In this document: piece by piece, positions 27,525 through 35,262 of the stretch
How the letters are laid out: each line of letters opens with the position of its first letter
Numbering within the stretch: the stretch's first letter is position 1
Assembly: GCA_041392475.1 (NCBI GenBank)
Contig: JAWKLZ010000003.1
Span: 1,323,501 to 1,387,500, forward strand
Reading direction: 5' to 3'
Length of the DNA stretch: 64,000 bases
Origin: Chitinophagales bacterium
GTDB lineage: Bacteria; Bacteroidota; Bacteroidia; Chitinophagales; UBA2359
Made by a program: the position numbers and the translations under genes
The notes under the pieces: generated by a model
Seen by the model: the letters and a program-made list of their open reading frames with translations, nothing else
The model's database searches: none
What the model was told of the DNA's origin: nothing

Positions 27525-28787
27525 TTAATTTAATCTAAACTTCGCCAATAAGTATAACCTATTTGTTGGAGTAGTAATGGATATCAAATCAGGTATTCCA
27601 TCGCTTTTCTCATATCTCGCCTCTAAACCCAAACGCCACAATCGAACTTCTACACTTAACAATAGACCAAACTCACGGACGTTAGGATTTGTTACAAATT
27701 CTCTTTCCTCGAAAACTACAGGTGGGTCGAAAATTACATCTTTGTATGAGTAATAATTTTCAACCTCACTTACAACTGAAGCATGAGAAATTCCCAGTCC
27801 AATGACAAGGGGAGTTTTTGCAAACTGATATCGCAATAAATGGCTAAGTTTAAGGTGTCTCAATGCTATATTCAATTCGTGTACTTCATGGAAGACGTTT
27901 TGACTAAATTTTTCAAAGCTACCATTCATGCTATAATTCGTTAAAATCAAATCTGAATAAATAGACCATTTTCCTTGATTTATAGGCAAAAAAGCTTCAA
28001 GGTTTACTCCATAAGTAGCATCAACTGAATTGGAAAGTTTTATATCATCAAAAACTATATGTTTCTGGGAGTTGCTAATAAGCGACATTGAAGTATAATT
28101 TATCCCTCCTACTACTCCTAATTTTAGAGCTATCTTATTTCCTTTTCTCTCAAAATCAGGTAGCGCATCTATACAGCGATAATAATTTTTAAATGCCTTT
28201 TTTAAACTAACTTTTGTATAAACTGTTTTGGTTAAATTGGTCTGCATTTCAGAACATTTTTCCATATACTGTAATAGTTGATAAATATAGCCTTTAAATT
28301 CTTTTACCTTTGAGGCATTGTCATCCATATACTTTTTATATTGCAATAACGTATAAGATTCATCTTCTTTGATATAAAAATTGATTCCACTATTTTTTCC
28401 ATCGTAAGCATATAACTCTACTTCGCCTTCTATCAATGTTTCCAAAAATACAGTATCCTTTGACAGCTTCAAGTCCTTATTCGCATCCAAATTCTCAATT
28501 TTTCGAGAACTCTGCTCTATTTCAATTACTGCGCTTTTATATATTGCTTCTCCTACACTAAATTCCAGAATATCTACGGGATAATACTCTTTTTCATTGC
28601 CTTCCAATGTTTCCTTGAAGTCTATTTTAGAAGGACTTTGTTGCCAATCTCTATAATCAATCCAACCATTTAGGTTTTCGCCTTGCAGCGTAGTGATAGA
28701 TGCTTCTACATAGTTTTCTTGTGCAACGGCGTTTAAAACCATAAATAGATAGGAAGTAAAAAAGGCTAAAGTTTTAATTAATTTCAT
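27525..28787 (-). CDS. Secreted outer-membrane beta-barrel-like protein
   Basis: The start is ATG 28787 (MKLIKTLAFF), as the frame upstream is AT-rich leader. A signal peptide ends NAVAQ. About 190 residues resemble the globular N-terminal part of Bacteroidota OMPs (ITTLQGENLNGWIDYRDWQ). A C-terminal barrel follows (LKLGVVGGINYTSMSL, WSIYSDLILTNYSMNGSF, LVIGLGISHASVV), ending LYLLAKFRLN. The function is unknown. It sits inside a partial duplication of a neighbouring gene. Confidence 0.7.
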   Translation of the reverse strand: MKLIKTLAFFTSYLFMVLNAVAQENYVEASITTLQGENLNGWIDYRDWQQSPSKIDFKETLEGNEKEYYPVDILEFSVGEAIYKSAVIEIEQSSRKIENLDANKDLKLSKDTVFLETLIEGEVELYAYDGKNSGINFYIKEDESYTLLQYKKYMDDNASKVKEFKGYIYQLLQYMEKCSEMQTNLTKTVYTKVSLKKAFKNYYRCIDALPDFERKGNKIALKLGVVGGINYTSMSLISNSQKHIVFDDIKLSNSVDATYGVNLEAFLPINQGKWSIYSDLILTNYSMNGSFEKFSQNVFHEVHELNIALRHLKLSHLLRYQFAKTPLVIGLGISHASVVSEVENYYSYKDVIFDPPVVFEEREFVTNPNVREFGLLLSVEVRLWRLGLEARYEKSDGIPDLISITTPTNRLYLLAKFRLN

Positions 28788-28953
28788 TTTATTTACACTA
28801 ATTTTATTGTACTTATTAAGTGCTGAATATCTTACATTGAAACGTCTGCTGATTTTCAAACTTCTCCATTGTAGGAACTTTTACTCTTTTCACCAAATAC
28901 TTTTTTTTAATCAATTGCAGAAGAATAGCAGATGTGCGTTTCAAACCAATTGC

Positions 28954-28985
28954 AACATACAAAAGTTTTTGAAACTTTTGTATGT
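28954..28985. terminator. Palindrome between the barrel gene and its upstream neighbour
   Basis: ACATACAAAAGTTT and AACTTTTGTATGT form a near-perfect hairpin with a short loop, flanked by T on the plus strand. It lies immediately after the stop of the 28995-30443 gene on the minus strand and probably ends that transcript, although the T run is better placed for the plus direction. Confidence 0.5.
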
Positions 28986-28994
28986 TTTTCATTT

Positions 28995-30443
28995 CTAAGC
29001 CATTGTCAATGCCGATGCTTTTCGAGAAAACCATTCACTCCAGCCATTCGGTTGACGAGTGCTGATTTGCTCATTCAAATCAGATAGCTTATGAGCAGAC
29101 TTAGGTAATTGTGTTCTTATTTTGAAGATTCGCCCTATCAACCAAGCATAATTTTGCAATTGTTTCCTCACTCCTTCTGCAATGTCTGTTCTGTTTTTCA
29201 CTGTATGTTTATAGCTATCCAACAATGCTATAAACATTTCATCCCACTTCAATTCATAGTAGCAACAAAGCAACATTTCTTTGATATTGAAGTACCAAGT
29301 ATGGTCATTGTAGGGTTCAATGGCAGCCAATATAGTCACTGCTTCTTCAAATCGCTGTTGATAAAACAAAATGGATGCTCGACAATAATCTGTCACTCCA
29401 TTTTTTCTGTCGGGATGCAACAATTCGCTGTATTTATTCACAAAATTTTCAGCCCATTCAAATTCCTTTACATCCATTGCAGCTTTGACAAAATTGATGA
29501 AAACCGCATCGTTTATGTAGCTGTAATGCCCTTTGAGGCTGTATCTTTCCAATGATTTTAGGTTGAGTTCAAATCTTTTTTTGTTCAATTCAGGCATGAC
29601 ATTGCGGTGAGCAAAACAAAAATTGCGGAGGCAAACCAATACATTGTGTCCCATGCGTTCGTCCAATTCTCTCCAATGCTGTTCATACAAGGCTTCAAGT
29701 CGTTCAAAATCCGCCAATTCGTTGTTTTTTTCAATCAACAATGCCGCTCTGCTAATTTGCAGGTAAGAATCACTCTGATAGGCTTCTTTTTGGGTTTCTT
29801 CAAGCATTGCCTCCAACAAAGGAAAGGTGAAAGGAAAATCTATCGCAACATGTCGCTCCATATTGAAAACCTCCCCATAAACATCGAACAACCAACATAT
29901 TGCTGCCCGAACCACAAACTCATTTCGTTCTTGTCTGTTTGCAGCAATCTGTATGTATTCGTTGGTTTTTTTGTCGTGCTGAAAAATGCTATATCCTTGC
30001 TTCAAAAATGCCATATTTCGATAGTAATCATGGTCTTTGAGATGGCTTTTGGCAACCTTTGTTTGGGTTTCCTCCCATGTCTTTTTGAAGTGTTTGTCCA
30101 AACCTCTTTCGTAAAACTCATCCATTAGCCAAAGTTGTTCGGTTATATCTCCTTCTTTTGGCTTATTACATACCAAAAATTTTTGGGCAAGTAGATAGAG
30201 GTCAGAAAGAAGATTGAGCATGGTGCTGTTGCGAAAAGCAGTCTTAGGAAATAATTTGGTAAACAGTTTTTCTTTGTTTGCTTTTGAAGGAGAAAAATTA
30301 GGGTGAAGTTTGGCGAGTTGAGTGGTTAAAGCCTTCAGGTGTTTGTTTTTATTGAAGTAGGGAGAATCTACAAATTCTGTAAATTGCTTCATCTCCTTTG
30401 CAGAAAAGGTACGTAAAACCATTATCAACAATGAGTTTTCCAT
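28995..30443 (-). CDS. Hypothetical helical protein, 482 aa
   Basis: The product opens MENSLLIMVLRTFSAKEMKQFTEFVDSPYFNKNKHL. It is predicted to be almost wholly helical, with repeats reminiscent of TPR-like solenoids (FVNKYSELLHPDRKNG, YNDHTWYFNIKEMLLCCYYE). Similar proteins are widespread in Bacteroidota, often as several paralogues, and have no assigned function to my knowledge. There is no signal peptide. A 3'-terminal fragment of a second copy lies at 27189-27505. Confidence 0.7.
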   Translation of the reverse strand: MENSLLIMVLRTFSAKEMKQFTEFVDSPYFNKNKHLKALTTQLAKLHPNFSPSKANKEKLFTKLFPKTAFRNSTMLNLLSDLYLLAQKFLVCNKPKEGDITEQLWLMDEFYERGLDKHFKKTWEETQTKVAKSHLKDHDYYRNMAFLKQGYSIFQHDKKTNEYIQIAANRQERNEFVVRAAICWLFDVYGEVFNMERHVAIDFPFTFPLLEAMLEETQKEAYQSDSYLQISRAALLIEKNNELADFERLEALYEQHWRELDERMGHNVLVCLRNFCFAHRNVMPELNKKRFELNLKSLERYSLKGHYSYINDAVFINFVKAAMDVKEFEWAENFVNKYSELLHPDRKNGVTDYCRASILFYQQRFEEAVTILAAIEPYNDHTWYFNIKEMLLCCYYELKWDEMFIALLDSYKHTVKNRTDIAEGVRKQLQNYAWLIGRIFKIRTQLPKSAHKLSDLNEQISTRQPNGWSEWFSRKASALTMA

Positions 30444-30593
30444 GCTTTGAAGATTTTTTGTAGTGAGATTTCACACCCAAATTAGGCTTTTTTTTCTATA
30501 AAGCCATTTTTTTTTCTTTGATTTTGAAAAGGGATAAGGTTAAAATTGCAAGGCTTTTAAAAACCAATATTAAACCTTAAACCTCAATTAATC

Positions 30594-32114
30594 ATGAAAA
30601 ATTTTGTTTTATGTTTAGCAATCACCCTATTGTTCTCCACTTCAATATTTGCCCAACGCATAGGTCAATCTCAACAAGGATTAAGCGCATTGTCTGGCGG
30701 AGTTTGGCCCAATAAAACCTGTGAAGTCTGCTGGGAAAATGCCAATAATGGCAATATGCAAGAACGAACTTGGGTGAGAGATGCCGTAGCCCGAACATGG
30801 GAACGGGAGTCAGAATTTAGAACTACAGGCTGGGGCAACTGCAATGCGAACAGCCGAGGAGTGAGAATTCTTATCATTGATTCACATCCTCATGTCAATG
30901 CACTTGGGAGCGCATTGGACGGAATGATGAATGGAATGGAACTAAATTTCACTTTCAACAATTGGGAATGTAACGATGCTACAACGAACCCTGCAATGAG
31001 AAGAGACTGTATCGAACTCATTGCAGTACATGAGTTTGGTCATGCTTTGGGTTTTGCGCACGAACAAAACCGTACAGATGCTCCTCTTGAATGTCAAAAA
31101 GATGCTCAAGGCACAAACGGCGACTGGTGGATAACACCTTATGATGCTGAATCTATTATGAATTATTGTAGCCCCGCATGGAACAACGATGGCATGTTGA
31201 GTGAAAAAGACATCGCAGGTGTTAGGCAATTGTATGGCGGTCCTGGCTACATCACCGAACCCATTATCTATGCGACTTCTACGGATAACAGTTTGCTTTG
31301 GTACAAACATACGGGTTATGGAACTGGCAAATTTGAATGGAGTGCCAATACAGGCACAAAGGTAGGCAGTGGGTGGAATTTTAAATTTCTATTCAATGAT
31401 GGCAATGGGTATTTATACGGAGTCACTCCAAGTGGTGATTTGATGTGGTATGGTCACAATGGCTATCACACAGGCAGTTTCAACTGGGCATTGGCTTCTG
31501 CAAGCAAAGTCGGCAATGGATGGGCAGGTGACACCAAAGCAGTTTTTTCGGGCGGTAAAGGAGTGATTTATTTGCTCAAAGAAAATGGCGATTTGTTTTG
31601 GTACAAACACTTGGGCTACAAAACTGGAAAGGCTTCTTGGCATCCCAAGAGTGGAACTAAAATTGGAAATGGCTGGAATGTCTTCAAAGCAATTTTTTCG
31701 GGCGGAAATGGCGTTTTTTATGGCATCAAGGAGAACGGTGATTTGGCTTGGTACCGACACACAGGCTTAGACAATGGAGCAAGCACTTGGTTGGGTGGCT
31801 TCAATAACAAGATAGGAAACGGTTGGTTATCAGCCAGACAAGTATTTTCGACAGGAGATGGAAATATTTACTTGGTCAACAAAGACAACGGAAACCTCTA
31901 CTACTACAGGCACTTAGGAGTTCTGAATGGTACGGCATCATGGGGTTCTGGTACGGGTAATCAAGTTGGAACTGGTTGGAAAGGAGTCAAAGCTATTGGA
32001 ATGGGCAGTTGGTATGACTATACAGTTCGTGTGGATCTTTCCGTTCCTACTGATGCTCACATACGAAAAGGGCCTTCCACTACGATTAGTAGATTTGGTA
32101 AAGTCAAAGATTAG
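30594..32114 (+). CDS. Secreted zinc metalloprotease with tachylectin-2-like propeller; 3' end broken
   Basis: A signal peptide ends IFAQ. The metzincin-type catalytic domain (about 20-220) has H146-E-F-G-H150-ALGFA-H156-E and a Met-turn SIMNYC. Five ~50-residue repeats (about 224-470) of the form N/G-DLxWYxHxGxxTGxxxW...xKxGNGW match a five-bladed tachylectin-2-type lectin propeller. After DAHIRKGPSTTISRFGKVKD a TAG ends the frame. SH3-like sequence (SKRLSAQKME, then in another frame GIVKGEFLGFKTK) continues past the stop, so a C-terminal SH3 domain appears to have been lost through one nonsense mutation and one frameshift. Confidence 0.8.
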   Translation: MKNFVLCLAITLLFSTSIFAQRIGQSQQGLSALSGGVWPNKTCEVCWENANNGNMQERTWVRDAVARTWERESEFRTTGWGNCNANSRGVRILIIDSHPHVNALGSALDGMMNGMELNFTFNNWECNDATTNPAMRRDCIELIAVHEFGHALGFAHEQNRTDAPLECQKDAQGTNGDWWITPYDAESIMNYCSPAWNNDGMLSEKDIAGVRQLYGGPGYITEPIIYATSTDNSLLWYKHTGYGTGKFEWSANTGTKVGSGWNFKFLFNDGNGYLYGVTPSGDLMWYGHNGYHTGSFNWALASASKVGNGWAGDTKAVFSGGKGVIYLLKENGDLFWYKHLGYKTGKASWHPKSGTKIGNGWNVFKAIFSGGNGVFYGIKENGDLAWYRHTGLDNGASTWLGGFNNKIGNGWLSARQVFSTGDGNIYLVNKDNGNLYYYRHLGVLNGTASWGSGTGNQVGTGWKGVKAIGMGSWYDYTVRVDLSVPTDAHIRKGPSTTISRFGKVKD

Positions 32115-32429
32115 AGTAAAAGGCTATCAGCGCAGAAAATGGAGGTATAGTAAAAGGAGAATTTTTGGGATTCAAGACCAAACGTTGTTTATTCATCCAA
32201 TTATGACCTCGATGAAAGCGTTCTTAATTCAACTTAATCATAGCCATCAAGCTAAGGTTTGCTTGTTTCTCATACAACATTCAACAGGAAGTTTTAATAA
32301 AAAAGAAGCACACTATACACATGAACTATAAGAAAGCTTCCTTTTTATTATTTGTTCTTGTTCAGGGCTTAATGCTTATGTTAATTACTAAACTTGATGG
32401 CTATGATTCAACTTAATAAAAATATATTG
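32115..32429 (+). other. Decayed gene ends between the metalloprotease and the intron remnant
   Basis: The first ~80 bases hold the broken SH3 tail of the metalloprotease. At 32321-32416 there is a short frame MNYKKASFLLFVLVQGLML..., which looks like a signal peptide or membrane anchor cut off after about 31 residues. This is probably the 5' end of a gene truncated when the adjacent intron material arrived. Confidence 0.4.
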
Positions 32430-32737
32430 TATGGTTGGAAGAAACCCGACCACAAGCTTAAGAAATGATAAGGTTGGGGGTCGAACCTGACATGGCATAA
32501 ACTTGGAGTAGGTCAAGAATGGGGGGATGGCGTATTGTCCAAAGCCTAATACTTTGCACGACTATCACCCTCAAACGGTTGGAGAAAAGAGGTTGCGAAT
32601 TTTGGCGAACTTCTATCACCGCATTAGGCATCAATAACGAACCGCCGAGTACGAGACCCGTACGCTTGCCTGCTCCGAAGAAACGAAGTGTAATCGGAAA
32701 TGGTGTGAGAGGTATTCCCATAGGCAAACCGCTTACG
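32430..32737 (+). mobile_element. 3' remnant of an RT-bearing group IIC intron (I-2)
   Basis: TGGTTGGAAGAAACCCGACC onward aligns with the RT C-terminus and 3' end of intron I-8 (YGWKKPDHK versus HDWKKPDRK), with many substitutions and stops. The domain V region (32641-32710) has the family start GAACCGCCG..ACGAGACCCGTAC. It is then interrupted by about 35 bases containing CTGCTCCG ... AATCGGA before TGGTGTGAGAGG. Domain VI follows up to CGCTTACG, where it is cut by the opposite intron at 32738. Confidence 0.7.
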
Positions 32738-33125
32738 ACTCGGGTAGGTCAGGAGCATCACTGCCCCGTTCCTCCCTAAGAACCGTACTCCGATTGAAAT
32801 GCGGAGCAGGCAAAGCGACTTTCACCGCATACGACTCACGCACATCTAACCTCACCTGCGTTCATTTTGGTGAAGCATTTGTTAATCAGAACTGTACTCT
32901 GTTCTTAGCAGCTAAACCGCAGGGTATTAACGGTTTGTTGGTACTTGCTCACGCTTTCCCGCCAGCCACATTGTCAGTCGAGCTTTGCACCTCATCGTTG
33001 CCAATGACGCACATCGACCTAAGAAACTTTTAGTGGTATAAAAGGTCATAACGTTCACTTTCTACTTGTCCTGTTTGTTCGTAAGTGATTGTATGACTAT
33101 ATTTTGAGCGACTTCTTGTCGCACA
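32738..33125 (-). mobile_element. Second, different group II intron remnant, opposite orientation, no RT
   Basis: On the minus strand it ends with a classic domain V/VI: GTGAGTCGTATGCGG-TGAAAGTCGC ... GTACGGTTCTTAGGGAGG..GGGGCAGTGATGCTCCTGACCTACCCGA. Domain III/IV-type sequence precedes it (GATGAGGTGCAAAGCTCGAC, TGGCTGGCGGGAAAGCGTGAG). A GTGCGACAAG at 33125 (minus) is a candidate 5' end, but this is uncertain. Domain V is interrupted at the bulge by about 26 bases (32789-32814, CTGCTCCG...CAATCGGA). It abuts and truncates domain VI of I-2. Confidence 0.65.
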
Positions 33126-33138
33126 CATTTTAGCCTTT

Positions 33139-33147
33139 GTTGGCGGC
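33139..33147 (-). other. R''-type box ending the four-gene cassette
   Basis: The minus strand reads TGCCGCCAAC here, just after the YdeI-like gene stop. It complements GTTGGCGGTA at the start of the same cassette (35034-35039 and following bases) at nine of ten positions. The rest of this attC cannot be delimited because intron sequence follows. Confidence 0.5.
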
Positions 33148-33172
33148 AGTATTCTTTTTAACCTACTCTTTA

Positions 33173-33748
33173 TCAATCATTTAATCCTTTACCTTCAAAG
33201 ATTTTAGGAATGTATTTTTCTATTCTTAATGCACGGGTTTTTGATTGCTTTGCTTGGGAAAAATACAAAAGATAGCCTCTTTGTCTTCCTGGTGTTAGAG
33301 CTTGGAAAGCAGATTCTAATTCGTGGTCATTTTCTAATGCTTTTTTAAATTCATCAGGCATATTAAATTCAGAAGTCTTTTTCATTTGTACTTCTACACC
33401 TGCTTTTTCCACTTCAACCGCTTCATAAATATACACTTTAATTATCTCTTCTAAATCAACAATTTCTTTTTTGTTGGTAAATCGAATCTGACGAGCAGCT
33501 TGCACATTCTCTGTCTGTTGAATCAGAATGTTATTTGTATCTTTTAGCAATGCTCCTTTATGAAAAAGAAGTGCACAATATTCCTTGAATCCGTGAATCA
33601 GCACAATATTTTTTCCTTGAAAAGTGTAACAAGGGTGCATCCATTTAAAATCTTCTTCAAGACCACACTCTAAACAGATTTTCCTTAATAATTTAGATTC
33701 CTCTTTCCACCTTTTTTGCTTTTCAATAAATTTATCAACTTTCTCCAT
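33173..33748 (-). CDS. YdeI/OmpD-associated family protein
   Basis: The 191-residue protein has an N-terminal DUF1801-like part (EDFKWMHPCYTFQGKNIVLIHGFKEYCALLFHKGALL). Its C-terminal OmdA/YdeI tail includes PDEFKKALENDHELESAFQALTPGRQRGYLLYFSQAKQSKTRALRI. The family is stress-associated with no firm biochemical role. It is the last gene of a four-gene minus-strand operon in one cassette-like unit, 16 bp after the DoxX-like gene. Confidence 0.85.
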   Translation of the reverse strand: MEKVDKFIEKQKRWKEESKLLRKICLECGLEEDFKWMHPCYTFQGKNIVLIHGFKEYCALLFHKGALLKDTNNILIQQTENVQAARQIRFTNKKEIVDLEEIIKVYIYEAVEVEKAGVEVQMKKTSEFNMPDEFKKALENDHELESAFQALTPGRQRGYLLYFSQAKQSKTRALRIEKYIPKIFEGKGLND

Positions 33749-33764
33749 TCTGAATTTTATTTAG

Positions 33765-34145
33765 TTACGAAATTAACTTTTTAGTGTCTGGTCTAAAATA
33801 CCAAGAAGCTACTGTAAGGGCGAGCAACAATGCAGGACCAAATAAAGTGCTTGCTTCATCCCCAATTGCTAAATGAGAAATGATTGCCCCCGACATTGTA
33901 AAAAAGAACCCTGCATAAGCCCATTCTTTTATCAATGGAAATTTTGGTATTAAGACGGCAACGACACCTAAAATTTTCCAAATGCCAATTATAGTCATCA
34001 GATAAAGTGGGTAACCCAACTTTGTAAAGTTTGCCACTTCTTCATCCATTTTTATCAATTGGACAATTGCGGTAGAAGTCATACCGAGAGCAAGCCAAAT
34101 AGTAGCCACCCAATAGATTATTTTATTTCTTTTTGTCATTTTCAA
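33765..34145 (-). CDS. DoxX-like membrane protein
   Basis: This 126-residue protein has four predicted transmembrane helices (IIYWVATIWLALGMTST, LYLMTIIGIWKILGVVAVLI, EWAYAGFFFTMSGAIISHL, FGPALLLALTVASWYF), the pattern of small DoxX/DUF4386-like proteins. It overlaps the SRPBCC gene by 4 bp (ATGA), so the two are translationally coupled. It commonly accompanies ArsR-SRPBCC pairs. Confidence 0.8.
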   Translation of the reverse strand: MKMTKRNKIIYWVATIWLALGMTSTAIVQLIKMDEEVANFTKLGYPLYLMTIIGIWKILGVVAVLIPKFPLIKEWAYAGFFFTMSGAIISHLAIGDEASTLFGPALLLALTVASWYFRPDTKKLIS

Positions 34146-34609
34146 TTATTTTGATTGTTTGCAACATTTTGGAGACGATTGTGCGCCCAATTGATTCCTT
34201 GCTTGAATGGCAATTTTAAGTTCTGGTTTCTGTGTTCAACAGATTGATAAATTATCTGCTGTTTTAGTTTGCTCTTTTCTTCGCTCAGTTTTTCGAATTC
34301 ATAAATTTCAAGTTGGACACCAAAAGGCATATTCTCCATTTCAAAAGTTCGTATGATTTTATGATTTGGAATACATTCGTGAATCACTCCGTTAAATCGG
34401 TGCTTATTTCCTTTTGGGTCGGTGGTTTCAAATTCATAACTACCATGTTTCTTACTTTCCAATTTCAGCACTTTTGTATTCATCCATTGTTCCACTATTT
34501 CAGCTCTTACATAGGCTTCAAACAGCAATTCCAAAGGCAAATCAAATTCTCTTGTGATTAAAATTTCTTGTTTGCCCTCTTTGGCAAAAACATTTGTTTT
34601 CTGCTCCAT
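34142..34609 (-). CDS. SRPBCC (AHSA1/ATPase-activator-like) protein
   Basis: The 155-residue START-like fold protein has ILITREFDLPLELLFEAYVRAEIVEQWMNTKV at the start, a GSYEFETTDPKGNKHRFNGVIHECIPNHKIIRTFEME core, and a C-terminal helix. Such proteins bind hydrophobic ligands. The gene lies between the ArsR regulator and the DoxX-like gene. The trio ArsR-SRPBCC-DoxX is a familiar bacterial arrangement, here inside a cassette. Confidence 0.85.
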   Translation of the reverse strand: MEQKTNVFAKEGKQEILITREFDLPLELLFEAYVRAEIVEQWMNTKVLKLESKKHGSYEFETTDPKGNKHRFNGVIHECIPNHKIIRTFEMENMPFGVQLEIYEFEKLSEEKSKLKQQIIYQSVEHRNQNLKLPFKQGINWAHNRLQNVANNQNN

Positions 34610-34613
34610 TAGT

Positions 34614-34937
34614 CTATTTTTTTGATTGGTGTTTTTTCATCACGGATTCAATTTTGTTAAACCTATCGTCCCAAAACTTTCTGAATGGTTCAATAAAATC
34701 AGCTATATCTTTCATTCCGCTTGGATTTAGATGATAATAAATTTCTCTACCTTTTTGCTCTTGCAGGAGAATTTCACATTCGGTAAGGATTTGAATGTGT
34801 TTTGATATGGTCTGCCGTGATGAATCAAAATTTTCGGCAATCGCTGTTGGTGTCATTGTATTAACAGCAACCAAAGTAATTATTGCCCTTCGGGTAGGGT
34901 CAGCTATGGCTTGAAATACGTCTCGTCTTAATTTCAT
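34614..34937 (-). CDS. ArsR-family winged-helix repressor
   Basis: The likely start is ATG 34937 (MKLRRDVFQAIADPTRRAII). The wHTH contains TPTAIAENFDSSRQTISKHIQILTECEILLQEQKGREIYYHL. The metal-binding cysteines of arsenic sensors are absent, so the ligand is probably not a metal. It heads a four-gene operon and likely autoregulates it. The TGCAGTTATTTG..TGCAGTTATTTGGTTGCA repeats just upstream (34939-34985) are candidate operators. Confidence 0.85.
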   Translation of the reverse strand: MKLRRDVFQAIADPTRRAIITLVAVNTMTPTAIAENFDSSRQTISKHIQILTECEILLQEQKGREIYYHLNPSGMKDIADFIEPFRKFWDDRFNKIESVMKKHQSKK

Positions 34938-34938
34938 T

Positions 34939-34985
34939 TGTGCAGTTATTTGACTGCAAATATAAATGCAGTTATTTGGTTGCAC
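34939..34985 (-). promoter_or_regulatory. Candidate operator repeats before the ArsR gene
   Basis: GTGCAGTTATTTGACTGCA and, 20 bases on, ATGCAGTTATTTGGTTGCA form two near-identical imperfect palindromes (TGCA...TGCA) directly upstream of the regulator start. Paired palindromes here fit binding of an ArsR-type dimer. This is inference from position and symmetry. Confidence 0.5.
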
Positions 34986-35033
34986 AAATTTTTAAACTTC
35001 TTTTTTCGGAGCGTTTTTATTTTTTTTATTACC

Positions 35034-35116
35034 GCCAACTCAAAGGAATGTCTGCGCTTCTCCAAGTTTAGTATAATCAATCAACTTTCAAAGCGCAGAC
35101 ATTTCAGTTGAACGAA
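35034..35116. other. attC-like site upstream of the four-gene cassette
   Basis: GCCAACTC..AATGTCTGCGCTT pairs with AAGCGCAGACATT..AGTTG around a 30-base loop. The outer GCCAAC is the complement of the cassette start GTTGGC. The far end GTTGAAC is where the IS91-family element begins. No group II intron is present. Confidence 0.55.
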
Positions 35117-35262
35117 ATTGGAGTATAGGGGAAAGGCTCTAAACTCGGACTGCCTTTTATACTTCGTAAATATAGCTAAATTTTGTTTTGGGGCAAAAAA
35201 ATGTATGTAGAAATTGCTTTATTTTTAGAATTGGAGGTAAGGACTGGATAAATAGAGTTTTA

